Below are positions 1-10,574 of a stretch of DNA of 64,000 nucleotides, piece by piece (the stretch's first letter is position 1; every line of letters starts with the position of its first letter). A program made the translations under genes and the position numbers. The DNA is from Chrysaora quinquecirrha. Its lineage: Eukaryota; Cnidaria; Scyphozoa; Semaeostomeae; Pelagiidae. The notes under the pieces are model-generated. The model was given only the letters and a program-made list of their open reading frames with translations, was not told where the DNA came from and searched no databases. The stretch is taken from the NCBI GenBank assembly GCA_014526335.1, contig JACTAT010000002.1, positions 6,418,028-6,482,027 of the forward strand. Direction: 5' to 3'.

Positions 1-3000
1 GGAAAGCCACATGTTATGATACTTGAATGACGGCCTCCATCCAGGGATTTTCCAAGCGAGGCTGCAAACACGGAGTAGTTTATCAGTGCATACGACATCA
101 GAAAGAAATTGGATATGATTGGTGCGATGATATTCAGTTGACCAATCAGAATGAAGCCAGCACTGATCAAGAAAGCAAGGACATATGCACGCCTTGGTTC
201 ATCATTAGGCCCACTTCCTTTGCCGAAGAAATCTAACCCTTTAAATACGCCATCTTTACAGACTGCTTGAAATGTTTTCGGAGATCCAACCAAACTAGCG
301 AGGGCTGATGAAAGAGTTGCAGCGAATATTCCAGCGAGAACAAGTGGTCCGTACAGCGAGACTTTCTCCATTATCTGAAAAATACGGGAACGATGACTTT
401 TATTTTGTGAAAAACTTTCAAATCGTTTCCACGATTGTAAAATGTGACTATTTAAAGGGTGTATGGCTTGGAAAGGGTGTTTACAACATCGCACATGATA
501 ATGACAGGTATGTACTTCCTTCGCCTGTCTAGGACTCCCTTGATAATTAAAAGCGCACGGATTAAGAATGAATGGTGAATCAAATGGCTAAGTGTCGAGA
601 AATGTATTCGATTAATTTTGAATAAGCCGAGCCTGGACAGCCTGCAGAATAAATTTCAAAATATGAAACAAGAACGAACTGTAAGAATCTCAAATCATGC
701 AAACAGGGGATTTCATTCATCGGACTAAAAAATATGCATCGATGGGCAAAGTGATACTGGAGGTACCCTGTCTGTAGGGTGCTTTAAAATGGATTGGAAG
801 TGCACCTGATGAGATGAAATACAGATTATAAACAACATGACCTCCTAAATGAATTATAGTGTGCTGTATCAAACTAGACTGCCAATGATGCAGTAGCTAG
901 CGTAGAAATATAGATATTTGTTACCCTTAAGTAGTTTCGTGATATTATTCTTCTTGGCCATGGCCAATGATGTAGGTTAACACAGAACATAGTACAAAAG
1001 AGTGGTGAACAGAGCAAACGCTCAAATCCCGAACCCTTACGCTTCACATTAACAACCAGCCTACCTGGTAATCATTCAGCAATCCATATTTAATGATTTT
1101 CTGCACACATCCAGCAGTAACAGGAACAGTAGTATTTGGCGATAAAGTTGTAGTCAAATTCGCAACGAGACCAGTTGTATTCGTTGAACCAGCAACACAT
1201 CCAACAGCCAAACTGACATCCTTAGCTGTAGAGCTGCCAATCATCCACACAAACCCAACATAAGTAACTGTTGTGATCAATATAGCCAGGAGTGTTCCTT
1301 TGGGTACAGCAGTTTGTGGATCTTTCAAATCCCCTGAGATATTAGCACCAGCTAAAATCCCCGTAGCAGCAGGGAAAAATATGGAAAACACAGTAAAAAA
1401 GCTTTGACCCTGAAACGTAGGGCCTATGTTATCAGTGAAAGTTTTACTCGTGTATCCGGTGAAGCCCTGTGATTTTATGACGTCAGCTTTGATATCCAAG
1501 GGTCCGAAAATTGTTCCAAATACGTAATCGGCCATTGAAATGAGCAGTATAGCCAACAGCAATAACTGTGCACGAACAACCCATTCCAAACCAATCAACG
1601 TAATCCCAACTAGCAGAATCACAACGATCAATCCAATGATTCGGACATCATTGACTGCATCGATCATGATCACTCCATGTTGCTGCATCAACTTTTGAAT
1701 CGTCTCTGCAAAGCCAACAACGTATAATGCCACACCCACTGCATTAGCCAATGAAAATATGATGCCGATCGATCCACCGAATTCAGGACCAAGACTTCTT
1801 GATATCAAGTAATATGCACCGCCTGTAAACAAAGTACATTCAGTCTAAAAAAAATTCGGTACCTTAAACTCTTGGTGGAAATTTTTGTCGGTGGTAATAT
1901 AATTTGAAGATATATTCAGTGAAATCGGTAAAAATTAAGGTGAGAATTATTAATTTAAAAACTGACTGCTACTGCATATAAATGCGATGACGTATTGTTG
2001 ATAAAGCACGGAACATAGTACATTAATAGAACGTATCTCAGATGGTTGTATGGGGCTGTAAGTGCTAATGCGAAAAGTGCGAAAATCTTCGCGATATTGC
2101 ACAGGTACTGATCTGGGAAGGAGGGAACCTTTGGTGTTAGTGATTGTACTTTTAACATAGCAAAAGAGCGAATCACCGCCAAGATGATGATCATGGGATA
2201 ATGATGGTGATGATTATGATGATGATTATGATGACAACGACAATTATGATGATGGTGACGATGATGATGATGATGTAGGCGATGATGAAAATGATGACGG
2301 AGTTGATTATTACGATGACGATGATGATATCTATGATGATGATGATGATGATGATGATGATTATGATGATGATGATCTTCATGATGGTAACAATGACAAT
2401 GATTATGATAATGATAGTGTTGATGTTTATGATGATGATGATGAATATGTTAATGGTAATAATGATCAATGGTAGTCATAGCTTTTAGCAGGGAAATGGG
2501 GATAAAGTCTGCCAATGTGTTTAACCAGTAGAAAATCAGCAATTTTCAACAAAATTTGCAAAAATTCTGCTAGATCACCAACCCTGGAATTCTGGTCAAA
2601 AACCACAGAAATGGCTCCACTCTGCTTGCAAGCTCCACCCACTGGCTTTGGTTCCAGTTTCTGTGGGCTTTCTCAAAACCTAGTTTCTTTGGAATATTAT
2701 CCACAAGAATTCACTCAGATTGTAGAAGAACAGGTACATGGTGTTTTTTTGAGACAGAAATTAGCATACTGACCTCCCTTAACCTCTCCATTTGTGCAAA
2801 TAGCTGACATTGACATTGTTGTTATTGTCGTGACAACAGAAGCCAATAGAACAATAAGTGTCATCAGCCCCATGCCAGCTTGTCCAGTGAGCCATGGCAA
2901 CCGCAGATACAGGATAACACCCCAAATGTTCAGAAGGCATGGGATTAGCACACCTTTGCACCATCCAAATTTCAGTTTGGGTAAAGGTAGAGAGAACTTT

Positions 3001-4385
3001 ACTTCACTGTCAAGGGCTTGGTTGCTGTCTTCAAGAGGCACTTCATCCTAAATAAAATAATGCAACTTCATAGACAAAGAGGAAATATAATTCAGAGGCT
3101 GGCACAAGATTCATGGAGAATAGCCATTGGCTGTAATGAGCACCACCATATGATATTGTAAGCTAAAATCAGCAAGCAAGCAGGTCAGGGGTTTTGGCAG
3201 CTATACAGTTGTCTGATGCAGACTTGCAGCTTGTGCCCCCAGACTGATATTCTAGAATGAATATCCTTGGTGCTTATTTAAGGACCCCAGAAGGATGGAC
3301 ATCTTGTCTGTGGAAAGTGGTCCCGAAGAGATTGAACCCACATCCTTATGAATGTCTTGGCCATTAGGCCACACCCCCTCTACACAATCTTCAATGGCAT
3401 AGCCAAGGTGGGCATTTTAGGCAGATGCTCATTGCTGAGAGAGAAAGCATCCTTTTACCTACCCTTGAAAATCACAAAGGGGCGTGGCCAGAATCATCAA
3501 TGGTGCTGTTGCAAGCTACAACCACAGGCATAATTTACTGAGAGAGACGTCCAGACATACTGATGAGGGTTCATGTTTTGTGCACCCGATGCACCAACTG
3601 TTTTTTGTTTGTTTTGTTTTGCGCACACTTGCATCAGTTCTTTGCAATGTCACACCCAAGATCTCATCTAAAGGTGGTAAGGTGATAGGGTCGATTTGCC
3701 CAGCCTGTGTTTCATCCAGCTTCCTTTTCACCCAAGATAAAAATTGACAAACTACATGAAAGAAGTTATTTGTGTCATTTAAGCTTGCCTTGGGTGAAAT
3801 GAGCATGATGGGTGTATGGGTTTGGAAAAACGTCTTAGGCGGTTGGTCCAAAACGAAGTTGGGTGAATCAGAGGTTGGGCAAAACGTCTTTAAAGCATGG
3901 TGAGGACTCCACAGACTGGACCCTTTTTGGCTATGAAACCTAATTACTGTAGGACATTTAAGAAACCTTTCTTGACAGAGAAGAAAGTGCATTATTATTA
4001 CCATATTTTCTTCATCTAGCTCATCCAGACCTTGATGCAGTTTTTTAAGAGTTGGTCTTTGAGCAGCACCATCCCCAACTGACGACTGATTTCTGTAAAA
4101 CACAGTCATGGGGACAGCTTCATGAGTTGGAAATCCAATCGTGTCTGCAGAAGGATCGGGATAAGTGTACTCAAACGAGTCATTCTTTGTCGGTGATCTT
4201 GTTGGAGAGTCGACATTTTCAACCATAAAGCGAGCAGTTTTTCTTGATTCCTCGACGGGTTCCAACGTCAGTTTACATTCTTTTTTTTTCTCTTTGTCGT
4301 CCATCTTTACTCCAGCGGTTGCTTCGTTTTCAGCGATCTGCTGTGAGTCACTGCTCGGAGATTTTTCATCAACAATATCGCTCAT
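1..4385 (-). CDS. SLC12A2-like: Na-K-Cl cotransporter of the SLC12 family (NKCC-like), 5' part, partial
   Basis: Cation-chloride cotransporter that moves Na+, K+ and Cl- together across the plasma membrane. Minus-strand coding exons: 4002-4385, 2774-3047, 1065-1822 and 1-374 (continuing beyond the left edge), all with AG/GT borders and matching phases; about 596 residues are visible. The ATG at 4383-4385 opens a cytosolic N-terminus with an RFMV motif (the RFxV type docks SPAK/OSR1 kinases) and a stretch matching the NKCC N-terminal regulatory segment ([10 protein letters not shown], then [14 protein letters not shown]). Next come the first membrane helices ([16 protein letters not shown]), the [19 protein letters not shown] block, [18 protein letters not shown], and the late transmembrane block [19 protein letters not shown] and [19 protein letters not shown]. 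Introns hold a trinucleotide array, a SINE and an F10 element. Odd: the frame breaks near 44-46, where one base seems missing before the conserved [12 protein letters not shown]. Family assignment is firm; NKCC rather than NCC is inferred from the N-terminus. Confidence 0.93.
2196..2470. repeat. ATG/ATGATT trinucleotide-type array in an SLC12 intron
   Basis: About 270 bp of imperfect GATGAT/GATTAT units. It is open in several frames on both strands only because of its composition, and encodes poly-Met or poly-Ile, so it is not a gene. It sits between the coding exons at 1065-1822 and 2774-3047. Confidence 0.9.
3200..3385 (-). mobile_element. tRNA-derived SINE-like element
   Basis: On the minus strand the 3316-3375 part reads like a tRNA head: an A-box-like GGCCTAATGGCC and, about 30 bases later, a B-box-like GGGTTCAATCTC. 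A non-tRNA body follows toward 3200. It lies in the first visible SLC12 intron. Pol III internal promoter motifs followed by an unrelated tail are typical of SINEs; the 3' end was not located. Confidence 0.5.
3650..3905. mobile_element. GCCCAA-rich foldback repeat (family F10), copy 1
   Basis: Shares blocks with 33262-33550: GTCGATTTGCCCA/GTCGATTCGCCCA, then TTGACAAACTAC, AAGAAGTTA, a CATGATGGGT block and AAAACGTCTT. Both copies start with GGGCAAA/TTTGCCC-type motifs that recur inverted at the other end, so this looks like a short non-autonomous inverted-repeat element. It lies in an SLC12 intron. Confidence 0.6.
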
Positions 4386-4921
4386 TTTGAAGTGAAATAC
4401 TGCCAAATTTTGCCAAGTTCAAAATGGCCTCTCTTTCTCTCTGTCTGGCTCTATTTGCACTTACCGGTTGCGTTCTTATTTCAAAAGAAATAGCCTAATT
4501 CTGAACAGAGTAGATGAATAGAAATATTCAACAAAGCAAAGCATTTTTTAGCCGCAACTTTGTATAACAATGACTTAATATTTAAACTGTTATTGTTCGC
4601 CACATCCTCGCTACTGTGCTCAAGACAAGGCCCACATTCTAACAGCACGTCGCCAAGTCACAGCAACGACAGCAACCAACAACAGCTCACTCACGGCAAT
4701 ATCTCTAAATGGATAATTTTTTTTTTTTCAAATTCGACGCTATATCAAATGATACATGGTCTACAACTACACTACAACATAACAAAACATAGCAATGCTG
4801 TCGCAATGTGCGAAGGATGGCGGTACAACGCTTACCAAAGAGTGTTTGCAAGAATTTGCAACAATGAAACAATGATTTCACAAATGAATCCATGTCCAGC
4901 AGTGCAACAGCTGCAGCAAAA
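4386..4921. other. SLC12 upstream region, no gene recognised
   Basis: Sequence 5' of the SLC12 start codon. It should hold the promoter and 5' UTR, but I see no convincing TATA box or splice-defined 5' exon. Short open frames here have no recognisable product. Confidence 0.5.
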
Positions 4922-5300
4922 CTGATTATGATCATGATTATCATGATTATCACAATAATCATGACCATGACGATGATGATGATGATGATGACCATGATTA
5001 TCACAATGATAATGACCATGACGATGATGATGATGATAACTATGATTATCACAATGATCATGACAATAACGATGATGATGATGAAGATAACCACGATTAT
5101 CACAATGATCATGACCATGACGATGATGTTGATGTTGATGACCATGATTATCACAATGATCACAATGATCATGACCATGACGATGATGATGATGATGAGG
5201 ACCATGATTATCACAATGATCATGACCATGACGATGATGATGATGACCATGATTATCACAATGATCATGACCATGACAATAACGACAACGATAATGATAA
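4922..5300. repeat. Minisatellite, about 45-60 bp unit, upstream of SLC12
   Basis: About seven tandem copies of a unit that begins CATGATTATCACAATGATCA and continues with ATGACCATGACGATG plus a variable number of ATG triplets. Unit length varies with the triplet count, and one copy has a duplicated CACAATGAT. It starts about 0.54 kb upstream of the SLC12 ATG. Confidence 0.9.
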
Positions 5301-6021
5301 TAAAATGCTGAATCTGACAGTGATGATGTCAATGATTATGATAATGATGATTTTGGTGGTGTTGCTGATCGTAATTTCGTTCACTCGAATCTCGCGAGCA
5401 CTTTCACCTTCAATTCTGGACAGCAATGGGCCGTTCTCGATTCCCAAATTTGCATATATAGTTATAAGATTTTGTGTCATTTTCAAAAAAGAGAACGGAG
5501 AGAGCTTGTGGCGTAATAGAAATTCTGGCATAAACTTGCATCAACTCGATAAACAAAACAAAGAATCTATCTCCCGACCTAATTGCCAATGAGTAATCAC
5601 CACCAATAGCTATTTTAACAGTTGATTGCCATTCGAAAACATGTTTATGTCGACTTTCACGTGCAATCCATGGAAATTACGCACAGCCGTGATTTTCGCT
5701 CAATCATAATCAATGTATTTAAAATTAGTATTCCATAGTCATAACTATATCAGCCTGAAAAATTTTTATTGAAATTTGAGGGACAGATCTCCAGTAAATA
5801 AATACTTATATGATCCATATGTATTCTTTTCATGGTACTCATTTGCTTTTATGCACCTGCGGACCGCGAAAGCATATAAAAGTAAACGAAACTATTGAAA
5901 TTGAAGACTAAAAAATGAAAAACTTTATTGAAGGACATAAACGGATAGAGTTGTTACGATCAATGATTCGAGTATGAAAACATGAAAATGAAAACCAAAC
6001 GATTATAAAAAATATTGAGAG
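5301..6021. other. Intergenic, nothing recognised
   Basis: AT-rich intergenic DNA. The open frames at its left edge are extensions of the minisatellite. No conserved coding signature, RNA or repeat with another copy in the window was seen. Confidence 0.5.
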
Positions 6022-6094
6022 TACCGTGAAACGGGGATCGAACTCCAGACCTCTAGTTTAAGAAAGCGGTGGTTTAGACCAGTTCGCCACAGTA
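6022..6094 (-). pseudogene. tRNA-like sequence (probable tRNA pseudogene), 73 nt
   Basis: On the minus strand the two ends pair over 7 bp with one G-U (TACTGTG with CACGGTA), and the span is exactly 73 nt. An A-box-like TGGCGAACTGG and a B-box-like AGTTCGATCCC sit at the right spacing. The middle CTTAAACTAGAGGTC recalls a Lys-type anticodon arm, but the anticodon and T stems pair poorly and base 8 is not U. A decayed tRNA or SINE head is more likely than a working tRNA. Confidence 0.4.
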
Positions 6095-6399
6095 GAAAAT
6101 GCTGCTAATTGATGTTTATTGTAAATTAATTGCTTTTTGCTAATGATATCATTAATGCCGACACTTACGGCGACTTCAAAGTTAATCTATTGTTACATTT
6201 TGGCAAAAAAAGAGCGTCGTCTCTCTCTCTCTCTCTATACCTGTATCCGTGACATCGCATCCCCACATAATGTGCTCATCCTTCGCACATAAAAAGATAC
6301 GTAAGTTGGTCATAGGCATAGGGGTACCAAGTTTGATTTAGGCACAGGGGGTACCAAGAGGATCCCTAAAATTTGTGAGATAGAGGAGCAAATGTTCAT

Positions 6400-6680
6400 C
6401 GTGCTGTAACGGAGCCTCGATGGACGGGTTGTCTAGGTAATAGGTTCCCTGATTCGGGTGTCGCGAGTTCGAATCCAGCTGAGCTAGGAGCTATCCATTT
6501 ATGGTCTGGGGGCCGGATATTTGTTCCTCCCCATTCGGCTGGAGGAGGATAAGCGGGAATAGCGATTTCCTGTAATGGGAACCACCGTAAGCCGATACAG
6601 CGCCTCAGCCACATTGGTGACTTTGTGGATGCAAGTGGGGAGTATCGCTCTACCCCGGGTCAGCTTTTGTTATCATACAA
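6400..6680 (+). mobile_element. tRNA-derived SINE
   Basis: The head (about 6415-6478) reads like a tRNA gene: GGTTGTCTAGGTAATAGG as A-box region, and GCGAGTTCGAATCC, a near-perfect B box. About 200 bp of non-tRNA body follows, with GGGAATAGCGATTTCC and a GTGGGGAGTATCGCTCTACC tail. The box spacing and the fused body support a SINE; no second full copy of this subfamily is in the window. Confidence 0.65.
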
Positions 6681-6788
6681 ACAGACTTAAACCCTTCTCT
6701 CTACCTTGGATTCAATTTTCGACAATCCAATAATTTACAGTTGACATCCGCCATCTCGACTGCCCGCTGTATCGAACATTCGCTATCT

Positions 6789-7475
6789 GAGGGTCCAGAT
6801 GGGGTTTAATGTTAAGCGTTATTGGCCTTATTTCTGAACAGTTAAGTGTTATAGAGGCAAAAATTTAAGAGTTAGCTGTTATAAAATTTTTTTAGGATTT
6901 AAGAGTTACAAAATATGTTTCATCATTTTCTTCTTCATTATCATCATCATCATCATCAATAATGGTAAAATCATAATCATTATCATCATAATCATCATCA
7001 CTATCATCTCCACCAATAGTATCATCATCACCAACACTGTCACAATCATAATCATCATCAACTTCATCGTTTTCGTCATCATCATCAAAATCGTCAATCA
7101 ATCAAGCAGTCATTGTCATCACCATAATCATGATGATCAGAATCATGAACATGATTATCAGTATTATCATCACGATCATGATCATCATCAACATGAAGGT
7201 TATTTATCACCACTATAATCACAATTGTGCATCCATGGACGAAATCGTGAAAAAGTTAACCAGCAACCTCTAAAATGGAAAAATGTGGCAGGATTTTGTA
7301 AAACCAAGTCATTTTCTTTTCATAAATGGTGGATTTTCTGTGCCGTGGCATCACTACCTGCTGCACAAATAATTTAACTGTTAGCTGTTTTTCGACTAAT
7401 TTTTTAAGTGTTAACTGTTATTTAATGAAATTGTTTGAAGTTAACTGTTTTGTTGACCCCCCCATTTGGACCCTC
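6789..7475. mobile_element. Inverted-repeat element (F14) carrying an (ATC)n array
   Basis: The left end GAGGGTCCAGATGGGG is mirrored at the right by CCCCCATTTGGACCCTC. Both ends are flanked by CTATCT, a possible target duplication. Inside, GTTAACTGTTA-like motifs recur near both ends (for example TTAGCTGTTA at 6873 and 7380), and the centre holds an (ATC)n-type array at 6915-7200. No transposase frame, so it is non-autonomous. Confidence 0.6.
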
Positions 7476-7899
7476 CTATCTCGAAGCGAAATTCCATTTC
7501 CCATCGTTTTGCTATAAGGGTTTGTATAGGAAATCACCCGCTATCTCATATGCCCGTTACTCGAACATTCGCTTTCTCGAACCATTATCGATTTCATATG
7601 GCAGAAAAATTGCTCTTTATCTCGAACTTTACCAAACTTTCGACTGAACTGGATAAAGAGACAGGCCGAATACTTATAGTTTGTCTAGCGGGAATGACAG
7701 CAGCCAAGTGATATGCTACCGATGACCTGACTTCGTTAAGATCCACTGTATTAAGCGCATCAAAGCTGGCATAATCATCTTTACGATTTTAAGGGAAACG
7801 AACACGTCTACAGTTTGCAGAATCAATTGTGAGGTCTTCATGTCGTGGCTAATTAACTGGGACATTGGGTCTCTTTAAATGGACAAGAAATACATAAGG
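7476..7899. other. Intergenic, nothing recognised
   Basis: Short repeats of the type ATCTCGAAC occur around 7560-7625, and similar motifs lie left of F14, suggesting F14 landed in an older repeat. No gene seen. Confidence 0.4.
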
Positions 7900-8170
7900 C
7901 AACCCCGCGTGACATTGATGTCCCTTGGTGTCTCTCAAGCTCTGACTAAACTAGGAGACCTGTCACGCGTGACATGAGATGTCCCCTTTTAGCCACTTCG
8001 GAAACTTTGTAGCGCGCGCACAACAAAATTTGATAGCGAGAGACACGCAAATGTTTATGGGAGACAATCATTCTTGTCTCTGCGACCCGGTGACATGTTT
8101 CTCGCTTGTCACTCGCATGTTTAGTCACCCTGGTGGAAATGACGAATTGAAAAGTCGCGCATGACATGTC
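7900..8170. mobile_element. CGCGCGACATGTCTCC foldback MITE (F4), copy 1
   Basis: Member of a palindromic family whose ends read CTAAACTAGGAGACATG and its inverse CATGTCTCCTAGTTTAG next to GTCGCGCG. The interior has the conserved GCCACCTCGGAAACTTTGTA block and CATGTTGCTCGCTTGTC-like motifs. Other copies: 8171-8490, 37545-37815, 41815-42090 and 47094-47358. About 270 bp, no coding capacity. Confidence 0.8.
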
Positions 8171-8490
8171 TTCTAGTTTAGCTACGGCTTCAGTTTAGCC
8201 ACCTCGGAAATTTTGTAGCGCGCGACAAAATTTGTAGCATAAGACACGCGAATGTTTCTCGGAGACAACAATAGAAACATGAGAAACATTTCTTGTCTCC
8301 GCGACATGCAAATGACTCGGAGGACATGTTGCTCGCTTGTCGCCCCCATGTTTTTGTTTAGCCACCCTTGGAGACACACTGAATACAATACAGTGTCGCG
8401 CGCGACAAGGCTCTTAGTTTAGCCATAGCTTGAGAGACACCTAGGGGACATCAATGTCGCGCGCGACGTGTCTCCTAGCAAGGGACACAA
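8171..8490. mobile_element. F4 foldback MITE, copy 2
   Basis: Directly follows copy 1 and shares its CACCTCGGAAATTTTGTAGC block, the GAAACATTTCTTGTCTCCGC motif and the GTGTCGCGCGCGACA centre. It ends with GTCGCGCGCGACGTGTCTCC at about 8456-8475. The two copies overlap at their junction, so one may have inserted into or next to the other. Confidence 0.8.
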
Positions 8491-9020
8491 AACTTTTTAC
8501 GCCTGTAGGTACTGAAGAGCGCTGCAAGAGCGCAAGGAGCGCGAGAATCCTGAACAGGTTTTTCGAAGTACACCTGCAACTCTTTTGATCTCATAAGTTT
8601 TAATTGTTTGCACACTTTCTGCATTCATGAATTATTTATTTCAGATTGTTCAGTTTGCAATAAAAAGTACAATTTTCCGAAATTTGATTTATTGCTCAGA
8701 GGCGAGGAAAGAAAATTAGGCAGATGCGGTTTTGAAGGTAATGAAGCGTGAAGATATTTTGTGAGAGGAAGAATTTTTAGTTTTGGATGATGCAGTTTTG
8801 AGTATGGAGAACATCTTTTTTCCTGGTGTTTAAGTCTGTCTTGGAAACTTGAAAGGCTCTTGAAATATGTAATTGACTGCAAGAACAAATATTGTTATGT
8901 CTGGTCTAAAGAAAAATCAAGTGATTGAAGAAATAAAGACAGTTTATGCTTAGCTGAGTTCCAGCAAATTTTTGGGCCTAAATAGACTGACAAACTGAAG
9001 GGGGAGTCTTTCTAACAAAG
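8491..9020. other. Upstream region of the MFSD6-like gene
   Basis: AT-rich, without repeats that recur in the window. It should contain the promoter and 5' UTR of the intronless gene that starts at 9021. No clear core promoter element was identified. Confidence 0.4.
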
Positions 9021-10574
9021 ATGGCATCTGCAGTGGCTTCGATAAATCAAGCTTTGTTAAAAGCAAAACTATTCTATTTCTTCTTCGTATCAGCAATGAA
9101 CTCTTTGCTGCCCTATCTATTCCTATACTACAAACATGTACTTTTCTTGTCACCAAAACAAGTTACAATTTTAATGGCTGTGCGGCCAATGTGTCTAATA
9201 ATTGCTGCTCCTTTGCTGGGAACCGTTGCTGACAAGGCGAACAGATATCGTCCCATTTTACTGATGTGTTTAGCTGGGTATATAATTACTTATGGTCTTA
9301 TATACGCTATAGAGCCTGTAAAAGTCATTGACTGTTTACAAATTGTCACAGCAAGGGCATCATCATCAAATTCTTCAACAAGCAAAAGTATTTACTCTAA
9401 GAAAGATGACTACTATGCAGGGAATCTAATGGAGGATTCAATTTATTCTTGGCCATTCAGTCCTGAAAAATACAGCTCTACTGAAGAAATAACGAAAAAT
9501 ATATTCCAAACGATGTTGGTATTGACTATAATTGGGGAGTTATTCAGCTCCCCTGCATATACTTTTGCAGACGTTTACACGCTGCAAACCTTGGAAGGTG
9601 ATAACATAAAGTACGGCTACCAGATCCTGCCAGGGACTATTGGTACAGCAGTAATATCCGCTATATTGATTCTAGTCACTCATTCAAAGCTACTGAAGGT
9701 CACAGACCCATGTGAGAAAAGTTTAGTTTTGAGTGACAAGCCGTTTTTCATCACTTTCATGGTTTTCATTGCCCTTAGTTTCATTATTGCAGTGTTTTTT
9801 CAATACCATCTTATCAGAAAAGATGATAAAAAGCATGTCTCAGATAGTTGTCACTGCAAAATTTTTGATGCCCTTCGACTGATGTGCAATAGTGCATTGC
9901 ATTCTAGTTTCCTGTTTGTTGTTTTGCTTTGTGGCATTGGAGATGGTGCTAAGGTATCATTTACAAGTACATTTCTTTCTGATCTTGGTCATAAACACAA
10001 ACATAAACACATTATGCCCCTCATCTCCGCTTGTCATTTTCTCTCCCATACCGTCTTTTTAGCATTGTCTCCATACTTCATTAAGAAATTTGGGCATTTG
10101 AGAATTGTGACTGCCGGAGTTCTTGTGTATGGTTTGTCTTTTATTGTCTACGGCATCATCAACGACCCTGTTTGGGTATTCATAATCGAACCACTGGATG
10201 GTGTTGCTAGGATGTTAGCAAGAGTGGCAATCATCACTTATGTTGGAAGCCCACCGAGAATTGGTGCAGCATTACAGGGACTGACACATGCATTGTATCT
10301 TGGTCTTGGCACAAGTATTGGCACTTTTATATGCGGATGGCTCATACAGAAATATGGATACGTTTTGGTATTCATCATCTTGGGTGTCTTCTTCCTGACT
10401 GGTTTTGGATTCTGCCTCGCCATTGATCATTTCTTCCCATCCGAGATGACGATATATGAAAGTTTTGCAACTTCATATTCACAACTTGGCTCTGCAGACA
10501 GTGAATCCGATTTTGATTTCCTCCTTGAAGATATGAACAAAAATGACAATAAAGAAGAAACTAAAGTTGATTAA
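9021..10574 (+). CDS. MFSD6-like: Major facilitator transporter, MFSD6-like, single exon
   Basis: A 517-residue membrane transporter in one uninterrupted frame. The ATG lies in a good context (AAAGATGG). The first helices read KLFYFFFVSAMNSLLPYLFL, YYKHVLFLSPKQVTILMAVR and PLLGTVADKANRYRP; the last is the family signature loop between helices 2 and 3 (G-x-x-A-D-[KR]). A polar Ser-rich loop (about residues 112-155) follows helix 3. About twelve hydrophobic segments can be counted, with the C-terminal half carrying LFVVLLCGIGDGAKVSF and FGHLRIVTAGVLVYGLSF, then a Ser/Asp-rich cytosolic tail. This matches the MFS_1-like/MFSD6 group, whose substrates are poorly known. Odd: no introns although all other genes here are split, so a retrocopy that stayed open is possible. 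The family call is firm, the exact orthology is not. Confidence 0.85.
   Translation: MASAVASINQALLKAKLFYFFFVSAMNSLLPYLFLYYKHVLFLSPKQVTILMAVRPMCLIIAAPLLGTVADKANRYRPILLMCLAGYIITYGLIYAIEPVKVIDCLQIVTARASSSNSSTSKSIYSKKDDYYAGNLMEDSIYSWPFSPEKYSSTEEITKNIFQTMLVLTIIGELFSSPAYTFADVYTLQTLEGDNIKYGYQILPGTIGTAVISAILILVTHSKLLKVTDPCEKSLVLSDKPFFITFMVFIALSFIIAVFFQYHLIRKDDKKHVSDSCHCKIFDALRLMCNSALHSSFLFVVLLCGIGDGAKVSFTSTFLSDLGHKHKHKHIMPLISACHFLSHTVFLALSPYFIKKFGHLRIVTAGVLVYGLSFIVYGIINDPVWVFIIEPLDGVARMLARVAIITYVGSPPRIGAALQGLTHALYLGLGTSIGTFICGWLIQKYGYVLVFIILGVFFLTGFGFCLAIDHFFPSEMTIYESFATSYSQLGSADSESDFDFLLEDMNKNDNKEETKVD

Noticed and set aside
3516..4001. Continuation of the SLC12 first exon frame for 160 codons
   Set aside because: The donor at 4001 (GTAATA on the minus strand) and phase fit the next exon; the extension runs through an F10 repeat.
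4705..5332. Long Ile/Val/Met- or His/Asp-rich frames on both strands
   Set aside because: They follow the minisatellite unit; stops are absent only because of the repeat.
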